From Leptospiraceae bacterium (GTDB taxonomy: Bacteria; Spirochaetota; Leptospiria; Leptospirales; Leptonemataceae), in NCBI GenBank assembly GCA_026418015.1, contig JAOACE010000022.1, forward strand, positions 1 through 64,000: a stretch of DNA of 64,000 nucleotides, written 5' to 3'. The translations under genes were made by a program, and so were the position numbers. The notes under the pieces are model-generated. The model made no database searches. It was given only the letters and a program-made list of their open reading frames with translations, and was not told the DNA's origin. Every line of letters begins with the position of its first letter. Position 1 is the stretch's first letter. Of the stretch, positions 41,656 through 51,389 are shown in pieces.

Positions 41656-42670
41656 TTTCTATCAACCTCATCATTTCGTATTCCATTTCTGCTGTTCTTC
41701 TACCAATCGCGGCAAGCTCAATACCTCGCGTTTTTCCTTGTAAATGTCTTTCTGCTTGTCCTATTGTGCCGACTGCCCAGCGGAGGTTTCCCATAACTTC
41801 CCAGAACAAAACAGATTTTTTATCAACCTTTTTTTGGGAATACTTTTCGTAGAATTCATAGAATTCTTCTCTGTCGGCAAATCCTCCCGCTTCTTTTTTT
41901 ATTTGACCAAATCTCCAATCTCTTAAACAAAACCAACTAATATCTTCGTAGGGATTTCCTACATGTGCAAATTCCCAATCCAATATCCCCTCTAAACCAT
42001 TTTCCGATACTAAAAAATTTCCCGTTCTAAAATCACCATGTACTAATGTTATATCTTCGTAAGTAGGGACGTTTTCTTCTAACCAATTGATCGCTAAGTA
42101 CATTGCCGGATGGGGTTCATCTAATTTTTCGATTTCTTGCTTCATTTCTTGTATTGCAAATTTTGATGGATGAAAGGGATGTTCTCTATGATAGATTTTT
42201 AAAAGGAAATCTAATTCTTGACTTTCTAAGGTAATAGAGTGTATAAGAGCTAAATTTTTTGCTAATTCGTCGAGTATTTTGGGTCTGATGGAATTTAACG
42301 AAGAATCTTTTGTAATATATCTAACATCTGTTCTTCCTGAAAGAGCTTCCATAACGTAAAATTTTTTCCCAGTAATATCCCCAGTCTCTTCAAGAAAATA
42401 TGGTTTAGGTGTTTTTACCCCATGTTGGTATGCAATCTGTGCTACGCGAAATTCATATTCTCGGGGTAAACTTGCAAACAATGCACTTCCCTTATCGGAA
42501 CGATAAACAAGCCTTTTTTTCGAACCATCATCAACAAATCTTAAAGTAATTAAACTATTTTCCTGACAAGCTCCACCGCTTAATGGTTTAAGTTCCTCGA
42601 TAACACATTGTTTATTGAATTGTATACTTAACCACTCTTCTAATCGTTGTTTAAATTCTTGATCTGTCAT
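41645..42670 (-). CDS. APH-family phosphotransferase (ACAD10/LvaA-like)
   Basis: LKPLSGGACQENSLITLRF, TLVHGDFRTGNFLVSENGLEGILDWEFAHVGNPYEDISWFCLRDWRFG. Confidence 0.92.
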   Translation of the reverse strand: MTDQEFKQRLEEWLSIQFNKQCVIEELKPLSGGACQENSLITLRFVDDGSKKRLVYRSDKGSALFASLPREYEFRVAQIAYQHGVKTPKPYFLEETGDITGKKFYVMEALSGRTDVRYITKDSSLNSIRPKILDELAKNLALIHSITLESQELDFLLKIYHREHPFHPSKFAIQEMKQEIEKLDEPHPAMYLAINWLEENVPTYEDITLVHGDFRTGNFLVSENGLEGILDWEFAHVGNPYEDISWFCLRDWRFGQIKKEAGGFADREEFYEFYEKYSQKKVDKKSVLFWEVMGNLRWAVGTIGQAERHLQGKTRGIELAAIGRRTAEMEYEMMRLIENAI

Positions 42671-42709
42671 ACACTAAAACTATTTTATTATGATTGATAA
42701 GTTCGTCAA

Positions 42710-43891
42710 CTATTCCCAATCGTTTTTATGATCAGTTAAAAATTCTCTTGCAATCACCATTTTATGGACTTCCGATGGTCCATCTGCATATCTTGCTGCC
42801 CTTGCATCGCGATAAAACCATTCTAACGGTAAATCCCTACTATAACCATGAGAACCACAAATCTGCATAGCTCTATCTATCACCCTACATAACATTTCTG
42901 ATGTATAGTATTTTGCCATTGATAATTCTTTTCGCGGATTTTTTCCTTCGTCTAGTTTTTTTGCAGCATTCATGGTTAATGTCCAAGCACATTCTATTTC
43001 TGTTAAAGAATCTGCAAACATCCACTGAATTCCTTCGTGCTCAGATAACTTTTGACCAAATACACTTCGATTTTTAGCATATTCCTTAGCTATTTCTAAT
43101 GCTCTTCGCGCAAGCCCAATCCATCGCATACAATGAGTAAGTCTTGCTGGTCCCAAACGAACCTGGCTTAAACGAAATCCTTGACCAATCTTTCCTAACA
43201 CATTTTCTTTAGGAATTTTTACATTTTCGAAAATTAACTCGCAGTGTCCTCCCATCCCATGCGAACCCATAATTTCGATTTCTCTTACCATTTTATAGCC
43301 TGGAGTATCTGTTGGGACAATAAACATGGTACTTTTTTTAAAGCTATTCTCGTATTTCGAAAATACAATTACAAAAGAGGCACCGTTTGCCCCTGTACAA
43401 AACCATTTATGACCATTGATAATAAAATAGTCTCCCTCTTGTTCTGCATTTGTTAACAAGGCACTAGGATCCGACCCTGCTCCTGGAGGTGGCTCAGTCA
43501 TCGCGAAACCAGAACGAATCTTCCCTTCTATTAAAGGATATAAATATTTTTCTTTTTGTTCTGGAGTTGCTGCTTCGATGAGTAAGTGCATATTTCCTTC
43601 GTCTGGTGCATCGCAATTAAACATAAATGGTGCAATTGGGCTTCTTCCCATCTCGCTAAATACCAAGCATGTATCCAATAAAGATAAACCTAAACCTCCA
43701 TATTCTTTGGGTAGATGGGGTGTCCATAATCCTTCCTCTTTAATATAAGAACGAATCTGTTGGACAGTTTCTAATGGCATTCTACCAGTTTTAAAATCGA
43801 ATTTTTTTTCTGCGGGAATAATAACTTCGTTAACGATATTTCGAATTTTTTTACGAATTTCATGTATATCATAATCCTTTTGGAGCATCAT
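42710..43891 (-). CDS. Acyl-CoA dehydrogenase (ACAD10/11/LvaC-like by context)
   Basis: [107 protein letters not shown]. Confidence 0.94.
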   Translation of the reverse strand: MMLQKDYDIHEIRKKIRNIVNEVIIPAEKKFDFKTGRMPLETVQQIRSYIKEEGLWTPHLPKEYGGLGLSLLDTCLVFSEMGRSPIAPFMFNCDAPDEGNMHLLIEAATPEQKEKYLYPLIEGKIRSGFAMTEPPPGAGSDPSALLTNAEQEGDYFIINGHKWFCTGANGASFVIVFSKYENSFKKSTMFIVPTDTPGYKMVREIEIMGSHGMGGHCELIFENVKIPKENVLGKIGQGFRLSQVRLGPARLTHCMRWIGLARRALEIAKEYAKNRSVFGQKLSEHEGIQWMFADSLTEIECAWTLTMNAAKKLDEGKNPRKELSMAKYYTSEMLCRVIDRAMQICGSHGYSRDLPLEWFYRDARAARYADGPSEVHKMVIAREFLTDHKNDWE

Positions 43892-43948
43892 TATAAAAAG
43901 ATTAAAAAATTGATTATTTTGTCAATCCATATTTGTAAATACTGAATA

Positions 43949-44605
43949 TTATTTTACATCAACATAAATTCTAATCATCTTTTTTTCGGAATAGACATCT
44001 AGACTTTTTGATTTAAGGTGCTCTAAATTGATTTTTATCATCTGCCCTGGATGTAGTGTATGTGCAGGAATAAAAATTTGTACAATCGCTTGTGTTTTAT
44101 ATTTTCCTAATCCATTACAATAACTACAATTGAGATCGTTGCCATAACAATATTTACAGATCTTTTTTAAAACAACTGGAACCTTAAAAATTAAATCGCA
44201 CTCAAACTCTTGTAAATTTAGTTTTACTTCGTAGTCATACTGAATGTTTGCTAAAAACAATCGATCTTTCTTTTTAATTTTACTAATACGAACTTGCTTT
44301 TCTAAAAATCTTTTTAATGTTGCTGTATAATAAAACCTATTGGATTCTATCACTTTGGCATTTTGATATCGATTTTCTAAATTAATTTTTTTTATAAATT
44401 CTTTATAAGTTTTATCATAATTTTTTCGCTTTTGTTTGTCTAATAAAAATTGATAGGATATAAATATTTGATGAAATTTATAAGGATCTCCACCTTTATC
44501 AGGATGATAAAGTTTGGCTAATTTCCAGAAGGCTTTTTTTATTTCGTCTTCTGTTGCAGTTGGTTCTAACCCTAAAATTTTATAATGATCAACAAAAAAA
44601 TCCAT
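43949..44605 (-). CDS. J-domain (DnaJ-like) protein with short Cys-rich segment
   Basis: YKILGLEPTATEDEIKKAFWKLAKLYHPDKGGDP (HPD); CKYCYGNDLNCSYCNGLGKYKT. Confidence 0.88.
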   Translation of the reverse strand: MDFFVDHYKILGLEPTATEDEIKKAFWKLAKLYHPDKGGDPYKFHQIFISYQFLLDKQKRKNYDKTYKEFIKKINLENRYQNAKVIESNRFYYTATLKRFLEKQVRISKIKKKDRLFLANIQYDYEVKLNLQEFECDLIFKVPVVLKKICKYCYGNDLNCSYCNGLGKYKTQAIVQIFIPAHTLHPGQMIKINLEHLKSKSLDVYSEKKMIRIYVDVK

Positions 44606-44617
44606 GCATAAGAAAAT

Positions 44618-45424
44618 CTAATATCGACTATCGGGAATGCTTCGATAAAAATCATATTGATTCTTTTTAATTTTATTGATGGCAAAACCACGGATTTTTA
44701 AATCTAAATATCTTAAACGATAAACAAGATATTGTAAAGTCATAAATTTTAAACGATGATCTGCAATCACTTGATAAGGTATATCTTTTAGGACGTAATC
44801 GTAGATTTGAACACTATTTCGATCAACTTGAATGTTCGAATTTTCTTGTGTTAAGTTTGGAAATACAAAATGATACCTTTCCCCCAATCCAGCTGAATAG
44901 GCAATCGAAGCAAAAACATGGATCATGGGATCGATTACTTTCTTATCTTGATTATGGCTTTGCGATGTTTCGTAATCTACTTTGGGTAATACAAAAATCG
45001 TATTTTTTGTGTTTAGTTTTGGCAAAAAACTACTTCTACTACGAAAGATGATCCATTGAGGAACATTATCTTTCCATTCAATTCTCAGATATTCTGTAAA
45101 AACTTCCATCTCTTTTCGTTCAAAGAAATTTTCTTTATAGGTGCGAAATTCTAATTCAGTTATATTGTCTTTGTTTACATATCCTAATACTTTTAAAATA
45201 TTATAATATTCTTTTAAGTTATTTTGTATCTCATAGATTTCTTTTAATAAATCCTGAATTCGAGCATTATAATTTTCTTTTGTTGCAGAACCTAAGTTTT
45301 CTCCAGATTCATTCAGCAATTGCTCGTACAAAGAAACAGTCATTTGATCTGCATATTGTTGAGCAAATAACATCGAAGTATTGATAACTATAAATAACCA
45401 AAAAATTAATTTTATTTTTTTCAT
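44618..45424 (-). CDS. Hypothetical secreted protein
   Basis: Signal peptide MKKIKLIFWLFIVINTSMLFAQQ; packed between the J-domain and amidase genes. Confidence 0.65.
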   Translation of the reverse strand: MKKIKLIFWLFIVINTSMLFAQQYADQMTVSLYEQLLNESGENLGSATKENYNARIQDLLKEIYEIQNNLKEYYNILKVLGYVNKDNITELEFRTYKENFFERKEMEVFTEYLRIEWKDNVPQWIIFRSRSSFLPKLNTKNTIFVLPKVDYETSQSHNQDKKVIDPMIHVFASIAYSAGLGERYHFVFPNLTQENSNIQVDRNSVQIYDYVLKDIPYQVIADHRLKFMTLQYLVYRLRYLDLKIRGFAINKIKKNQYDFYRSIPDSRY

Positions 45425-45426
45425 AT

Positions 45427-46794
45427 TTATTCTACTACTAATTCAAAATAATTTCCATCTTTGTGTTTTATATATTTATCAAAATCGACATTTACACCTC
45501 TTGGTCTAAAAGGTCCTTGATAATCTTTTTTTAATTCTAATCCTGTAAAAAGAGAATAAATTCCCACAGCAAGAGAGCGTGCAATTTCGTTTTGATACTT
45601 TATCACAAATTCTCTGTCTCTTTCTACATCCAAATGAGCGATTTCTAGGTAAGCACAAATTGCATTTACCAATGTTGGTAATCCATAAGTACTTACAAAT
45701 GGATCGACAATTTCGCTAATTCTTTTTTGTTTATCCAATTCTGGTTTTTGTATTCTTAAACCATATTGAATAAACCTCAACAATTCGTCCGATGCTAAGT
45801 GATTATCTCCACCAAAAGCAATATTTAAGTTAGGAATTGGTTGCTCTCTTCGCCAATATTCTAATTCACTTCTTTCGCGATCCCAGAATGGACCCTCTGG
45901 AACAAACAATTTGTAATCCATCGCGTATGGACCTGGCAGATTTTCTTTACGTTGTTTTATGGCACGTTCTACCCAATCTGGTTTATCCTTATATCGCCAA
46001 GTTATCATGTTGTAGCGAATTCCTCGGTTTTTTTCCAACCAAGGTTTTTTTGTATCTTTGTTCCATCTAAAACCATGGAAATAAACCCATGTATCTGCCA
46101 TTGCCATTTCGAATTTATTCCAATTGCGTTCGTTGACAAGCCAAAATGGTGCCCATGGCAATTGATTAAATGCTTCTGGTTTTTCTTCCCCTAACGTAAT
46201 TTTTCTTAACAAATCGAAGGTTTTATAACCCGGAGCAAGTACAGCTGCCATACCACCTGGATGTCCTGGTCCCCCTGGATTTAGATGAATGCTAACGACT
46301 AAATGAGGTTTTAAAGAATTGATATAAGAAATCCTACCAGGTTGAATCTTTTTATTCTTTGGATAATCAAACAAACGATAGGGATCATTGATATTTTTAT
46401 GCTCTGGTGGCAGTCCTCGTTCCTGCCAATTGGTAGTTCTCGAAAGATAACTTTTAATGATAATCCTTTGAAACTTTTCTTGGCTTGAAAATTGTTTTAG
46501 AATGTTTTCGAATTTTTTCCATCCATCTTCTGTTTCTGTTAATTTTAAAATCTGATACAATTTTTTAGCAATTTGTAGAACAATTACATCTTCGTAATAA
46601 TTTTTATATCGCATGCCAGTATTATAAACATCTAAATATTGTTTTGTTATAGGATCCCATTTATCATCGTTGGATTTTTTTGGTGCTCCACCATGGCCCG
46701 GATCAACAACAACGCGATAGATTTTAATATCTTCTGCATTCAAATTTAAACAATTTATTAAAAAAAATATTAAAAAAAATTTTAAATTTTTCAT
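45427..46794 (-). CDS. N-acetylmuramoyl-L-alanine amidase-like (Amidase_3) secreted protein
   Basis: Signal peptide; YRVVVDPGHGGAPK; HLVVSIHLNPGGPGHPGGMAAVLAP. Confidence 0.8.
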   Translation of the reverse strand: MKNLKFFLIFFLINCLNLNAEDIKIYRVVVDPGHGGAPKKSNDDKWDPITKQYLDVYNTGMRYKNYYEDVIVLQIAKKLYQILKLTETEDGWKKFENILKQFSSQEKFQRIIIKSYLSRTTNWQERGLPPEHKNINDPYRLFDYPKNKKIQPGRISYINSLKPHLVVSIHLNPGGPGHPGGMAAVLAPGYKTFDLLRKITLGEEKPEAFNQLPWAPFWLVNERNWNKFEMAMADTWVYFHGFRWNKDTKKPWLEKNRGIRYNMITWRYKDKPDWVERAIKQRKENLPGPYAMDYKLFVPEGPFWDRERSELEYWRREQPIPNLNIAFGGDNHLASDELLRFIQYGLRIQKPELDKQKRISEIVDPFVSTYGLPTLVNAICAYLEIAHLDVERDREFVIKYQNEIARSLAVGIYSLFTGLELKKDYQGPFRPRGVNVDFDKYIKHKDGNYFELVVE

Positions 46795-46802
46795 ATCAAT
46801 TT

Positions 46803-47327
46803 TTATTTTACTTCTTTAGTAATTAGATAAGGTCTAAATTTATTCTTAAACTCTTCTGGTAAAGAAACAATTTTCCCCGAAGCAAAATGTATCCAATAAA
46901 AATTTCCCAACGCAATATACACTAAATCGTTATGCTGATCCCACATAGTACAACCAAATGTAAAGTTTCTACTTTGTAATTCCAGTAAACCGATTGTTAC
47001 ATCTAGAACAGCTGGATAACGAACTTGTTTTTTGAATTGCATTTCTAATTTAGCAACCACAGGTCCATATTCTGATTTTTGAGTAGGATCCCATATGCCC
47101 ATATCTTTTAAAAACTCTACTCTTGCGTTTTCGAAATATTTCACATAAACAACATGATTCAGATGCTGAAATGCATCCATCTCTCCCCACGATACATATT
47201 GCTTGTGTACATAGGGCAGTCGAATCAAAGGAACAGAATTTTTTAAAGACATAAATCCAAAATTTGTAATGCTAATTACAAGCCATTTATTTTTTTCTAA
47301 AAAAGAAAGATATTTTTTTAATGACAA
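46803..47327 (-). CDS. Acyl-CoA thioesterase (4HBT hotdog) family protein
   Basis: QYVSWGEMDAFQHLNHVVYVKYFENARVEFLKDMGI; true start may be the internal MSLKNS. Confidence 0.85.
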   Translation of the reverse strand: MSLKKYLSFLEKNKWLVISITNFGFMSLKNSVPLIRLPYVHKQYVSWGEMDAFQHLNHVVYVKYFENARVEFLKDMGIWDPTQKSEYGPVVAKLEMQFKKQVRYPAVLDVTIGLLELQSRNFTFGCTMWDQHNDLVYIALGNFYWIHFASGKIVSLPEEFKNKFRPYLITKEVK

Positions 47328-47365
47328 CGAAAGTTTTTTGATTTTTTAGACTATTTTTACAATTT

Positions 47366-48718
47366 ATGAAACCCTTTCGTTCGGATCATCCACTCTATCA
47401 TGTAAAAGAAGAAATTATAGAATGGTTAAAAAATCAACCATTCCATGTTTTATTAAATTTTATTAGTGGTCAATCCATTAAATATTTGCGAAGCAATCAG
47501 CCTGTACTTGTTTTTTCTCCTCCTGACGAACATTATTTTAATTTTTTAAATTATTTTAAAAAAAATCTTCAAAATAATGCTAAATTCTACGAATATAAAA
47601 ATTCTTTTAAAGTGATTTTTGATTATGCAAACGAAAATAGCCTTCATTTTATCATCCAAAGACATTTTGTTTATCCACATGTGTTAATTTCTGTGGATCG
47701 ACTTTACTACGATTATAAAAATCGCCGATGGAAAGGAAACAGAGAAGATTTATTAGATTACCAAAAAGGTCTTATAAGAATTATTAAACCAGAGCAACTG
47801 AACATAAAACAGATTTTTAATTTAATTGTTTATTGTTCTCAGATGGATTTTACATTAACAAAAGAAACCCAAAATAAAATAAAAAAAAATCTTTCCAAAG
47901 AAGAATTCGATGCATTAGAGATAGAATTTCTAAGAAATCAATTGAATAAAATTTTATTATCTGCAAAACCTAGTCTCGCGTTTTTAGTGATGGATGAACT
48001 CGGTATACTAAATTGGTTTTTACCTGAACTTACAGAAACGAAAAACTTACGTCCCAAGGATTTCTATAAAAACGATGTATTTAGTCATTGCATTTATAGT
48101 TGTGATGCAATTCAAGAAAATAAACTATCTTTACGATTAGCTGGTTTATTATACAACATCGGAAAAGCACATGATACAAAAATCAAAAAAGATGGTAAAA
48201 TCGTACATTTAAACCAAGATGTTATAAGTGCAAAGATTTCTTACAAAATATTAAAAAGATTTCAGTATCCCCAAGAAATTATTAATAAAGTTTATTTTTT
48301 AATTCGACACCATATGTTCTATTATACTTCGAATTTTACTGATAAAGCTATTAAAAAATTCGTAAAAAAAATATCCCAAGAAGATTTAGAGGATTTGATT
48401 TTACTTCGATTATCCGACAGAAAAATTAAAAATTATCATAATGTTCCATTGCCACCACAAATTCGAAAATTATTGCTATTTATCGAACGCGAAAAAGAAA
48501 AAGAGAAAGAATTAACAGTAAAAAAATTAAAGTTCAACGGAAATGATCTAAAAAATTTAGGAATTCCCGAAGGACCTATTTATGGTAAAACATTAAACCA
48601 TTTATTAAACAAAGTAAAAAACGAAGGATTACCCAACGAAAAAGAATTTTTATTAAAAGAAGCAATATCTTTTTTAAGCCAACAAGGCATCTTAAAAGAG
48701 AACCAAATCGTTTATTGA
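47366..48718 (+). CDS. CCA-adding enzyme-like / HD-domain protein with degenerate catalytic motifs
   Basis: Overall CCA-transferase architecture (LLSAKPSLAFLVMDELGILNWFLPEL; FSHCIYSCDAIQ; HHMFYYTSNFTDKAIKKFVKKI...DLILLRLSDRKIKN), but NTase and HD catalytic residues look substituted. Confidence 0.7.
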   Translation: MKPFRSDHPLYHVKEEIIEWLKNQPFHVLLNFISGQSIKYLRSNQPVLVFSPPDEHYFNFLNYFKKNLQNNAKFYEYKNSFKVIFDYANENSLHFIIQRHFVYPHVLISVDRLYYDYKNRRWKGNREDLLDYQKGLIRIIKPEQLNIKQIFNLIVYCSQMDFTLTKETQNKIKKNLSKEEFDALEIEFLRNQLNKILLSAKPSLAFLVMDELGILNWFLPELTETKNLRPKDFYKNDVFSHCIYSCDAIQENKLSLRLAGLLYNIGKAHDTKIKKDGKIVHLNQDVISAKISYKILKRFQYPQEIINKVYFLIRHHMFYYTSNFTDKAIKKFVKKISQEDLEDLILLRLSDRKIKNYHNVPLPPQIRKLLLFIEREKEKEKELTVKKLKFNGNDLKNLGIPEGPIYGKTLNHLLNKVKNEGLPNEKEFLLKEAISFLSQQGILKENQIVY

Positions 48719-48758
48719 TTATTGACACAATAAACCAACAAAAAAATTTTAACATTAC

Positions 48759-50282
48759 ATGTTATTTAATTCTATTCTATATTTTATTTTTTTTGCAGTT
48801 GTTTATATCTTATATTGGTTTTTAGGTCCTAAATTACAAAAGTTCGTTCTTTTGGTTGCATCGACGATATTTTATGCTACATGGGGTTTAACTGAAGAAG
48901 GCATTGTAGGCATTAGATGGACTCTGCATTTTTTTAGTATAATTATAATAAGTCATATTTTTAATATTTTGATGTTTCAATTTCCTCACAAAAAAAAGAT
49001 ATTTTTATGGATTCTTATTGTTGTTTTATTAGCTAATCTTTCGTTTTTTAAATATGCGAATTTTTTTGTTCAATTTTTCGACGATATTGGTATTTCTAAA
49101 GAAATTTTTCCCAAATCTACGAGTATTTTTTTGCCCCTTGCAATTAGTTTTTATACGTTTCAGATTATGGCATACTCTATCGATATATATAGAGGAATAA
49201 TTACAGATAGACGATCTTTCGTCGATTATTCGCTTTTTATATTGTTTTTTCCTCAGTTAATTGCCGGTCCTATCATGAGGTATTCAGATTTTTTTAGTCA
49301 ATCGCCGCGTCTTACAATTCAAAATGTATTTACAGGCATGTGGTTTATTATAGGCGGACTGATAAAAAAAGTTTTAATTGCAGATCCAATGGGTGGATTA
49401 ATCGCTCCTGTATTTCGTTTGCCAGAAACGTTCGAATTCCACCAAATCCTTTTAGCCGGTGCTGGATTTTCTATTCAGGTATATTGTGATTTTTCTGGAT
49501 ATACCGACATTGCACGTGGCAGTGCTTTACTATTAGGATATGATATACCAGAAAATTTTCGTGCTCCATTTTTTTCGCGATCTGCGCGAGAAATGTGGCA
49601 ACGCTGGCATATAACATTAGCTACATGGCTTAGAGATTATATCTATATACCATTAGGTGGAAGCAAAATCTCGGAAGTTAGGACTTATATAAACCAAATC
49701 ATCACGTTTGCGCTTGGGGGCTTTTGGCACGGAGCAGATTACACATACATTGCTTGGGGTACTATGTGGGGAGCTCTTTTAGCTGTTGAAAGATTCTTCG
49801 AAAATGTATTAAAAATAAAGACTGTACCAGAACGAAATATTATTTTAATAATTTTAAAAATTTTATTTATTTTTTATTTATTTGTATTAGGTGCTTTAAT
49901 GTTTCGCTCGAATAAAGTCGTTTTTGCAGACAAAGAATATCGTTCCGTAGAAATTATGGGACAACTTTTAAAAGGTAGCTTTGTAAACAATTCTAGTAAA
50001 ATAAAAAATGAATTTCTTATGAATAATGGCGATGTGGATTTTATCTACGATGTAATGGGTAAAAACTTTTTTTCTATGAATCAAATCCCCTACCTCGATA
50101 CATTTTTTGGATTATTTCTCTTAACAATGTTTTTTCATTGGATTCAGTATAAACCAGAACACTTCCAACGATTTCGAAAATATGATTTTTACTTGTTGTT
50201 ATTTATTGGCGGAATTACGTTTGGATTGTTACTACCCGCATTAGCACAATCCGGATTTCAATTTATTTATTTTGTATTTTAA
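48759..50282 (+). CDS. MBOAT family membrane-bound O-acyltransferase
   Basis: FFPQLIAGPIMRYSDF, YCDFSGYTDIARGSALLLGYDIPENFRAPF, MWQRWHITLATWLRDYIYIPLGGSK, GGFWHGADYTYIAWGTMWG. Confidence 0.94.
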   Translation: MLFNSILYFIFFAVVYILYWFLGPKLQKFVLLVASTIFYATWGLTEEGIVGIRWTLHFFSIIIISHIFNILMFQFPHKKKIFLWILIVVLLANLSFFKYANFFVQFFDDIGISKEIFPKSTSIFLPLAISFYTFQIMAYSIDIYRGIITDRRSFVDYSLFILFFPQLIAGPIMRYSDFFSQSPRLTIQNVFTGMWFIIGGLIKKVLIADPMGGLIAPVFRLPETFEFHQILLAGAGFSIQVYCDFSGYTDIARGSALLLGYDIPENFRAPFFSRSAREMWQRWHITLATWLRDYIYIPLGGSKISEVRTYINQIITFALGGFWHGADYTYIAWGTMWGALLAVERFFENVLKIKTVPERNIILIILKILFIFYLFVLGALMFRSNKVVFADKEYRSVEIMGQLLKGSFVNNSSKIKNEFLMNNGDVDFIYDVMGKNFFSMNQIPYLDTFFGLFLLTMFFHWIQYKPEHFQRFRKYDFYLLLFIGGITFGLLLPALAQSGFQFIYFVF

Positions 50283-50285
50283 GTT

Positions 50286-51380
50286 ATGCAAAAATCACAA
50301 AAAATCATTCTTTATAGCTTTATAGGATTATTAGCAACACTAATGTTGATTTTACTAATACGTCACTATCCAAGTATAAAAAACTTTATCGCAAAACAAA
50401 ATTTATCGTGGATTTCTTATAAAAAAAATGATGTTGAATTTTTTTATCTAAAAGCGAATCAACCTAAAAAAATAATTCTCATTGTTCCCGATCAAAGAAT
50501 GGATAAGTTCTGGAACACCCACAACATAGAAACGAATCAAGGATTAAACTTATCTGTAATGTTTTTACAGAATGATATGATTCCAATTGTTTACGATAGA
50601 AAAGATGCTTACCAAGAACCACACATTTTTTTCTCGCGAAATTTATTAAAAGATCAACTTATTCAAATCTTTAAAGAAATTGATGTATGGAAAAAACAAA
50701 ACTACGATAATTTAGAATTAATTGTTTTTGCACACGGTGATGGTTGTAATATTGCTATGATGGCATTGTTAGAATATTCCATTTCAAATAAAATGATTCT
50801 AAGTCAATGTGGTTATATCAATTCTTTGCTGGATTATTATATAGAATTAATCTTAAATACAATGAAAATTACTTCCGTCGAAAATTCTATTATCGAAGAA
50901 TCGAAAAAAGAAGCATATCTTTGGAAAAATCAGAAAGAATACGAAATTATACCCAAAGAAAAATGGGAAGAAAAACAAAAAGAATACATCGAAAATAAAG
51001 TTCATCCAGATTTAATAGCCTTTCGAAAAACTATTTCGCGATTTCAGCTTCCAGAAAATATAGATTTTTTAAAAGAAGCAAAAAATATCTATTTTTACGA
51101 TTTATTAAAAAATTTAATTAATAAAAAAAATATAAATATAGTTCATTTTATTTCCAGAAGAGACGAAGAAATGCCAGAAGAGGTTTTTCTTTCTATTTTA
51201 GAAAACCAAAAAAACATCAATCCGAACTATTACAAACTTTTTGTTGTAAACGATACAGATCATTTTTTATTCTTTAACGATAAAAATCTTTCGAGTCCAA
51301 TAGAGATATTACTACATCGAAGCAATCCTTTTAAAAAATTATCAGAAGAATTTATAAAAATATTATTAAATATATTATAA
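50286..51380 (+). CDS. Membrane-anchored alpha/beta-hydrolase-like protein lacking the nucleophile Ser
   Basis: N-terminal TM; LELIVFAHGDGCNIAMMALLEYS aligns with the nucleophile elbow (usually GHSxGG); terminal DTDHFLFF. Confidence 0.6.
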   Translation: MQKSQKIILYSFIGLLATLMLILLIRHYPSIKNFIAKQNLSWISYKKNDVEFFYLKANQPKKIILIVPDQRMDKFWNTHNIETNQGLNLSVMFLQNDMIPIVYDRKDAYQEPHIFFSRNLLKDQLIQIFKEIDVWKKQNYDNLELIVFAHGDGCNIAMMALLEYSISNKMILSQCGYINSLLDYYIELILNTMKITSVENSIIEESKKEAYLWKNQKEYEIIPKEKWEEKQKEYIENKVHPDLIAFRKTISRFQLPENIDFLKEAKNIYFYDLLKNLINKKNINIVHFISRRDEEMPEEVFLSILENQKNINPNYYKLFVVNDTDHFLFFNDKNLSSPIEILLHRSNPFKKLSEEFIKILLNIL

Positions 51381-51389
51381 GGAAAATTT

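Noticed and set aside
48710-48735. 8-bp inverted repeat GTTTATTG...CAATAAAC at the end of the CCA-like gene
   Set aside because: AT-rich stem with a 10-nt loop and no clean T-tract; could be chance in this composition, so not called a terminator.
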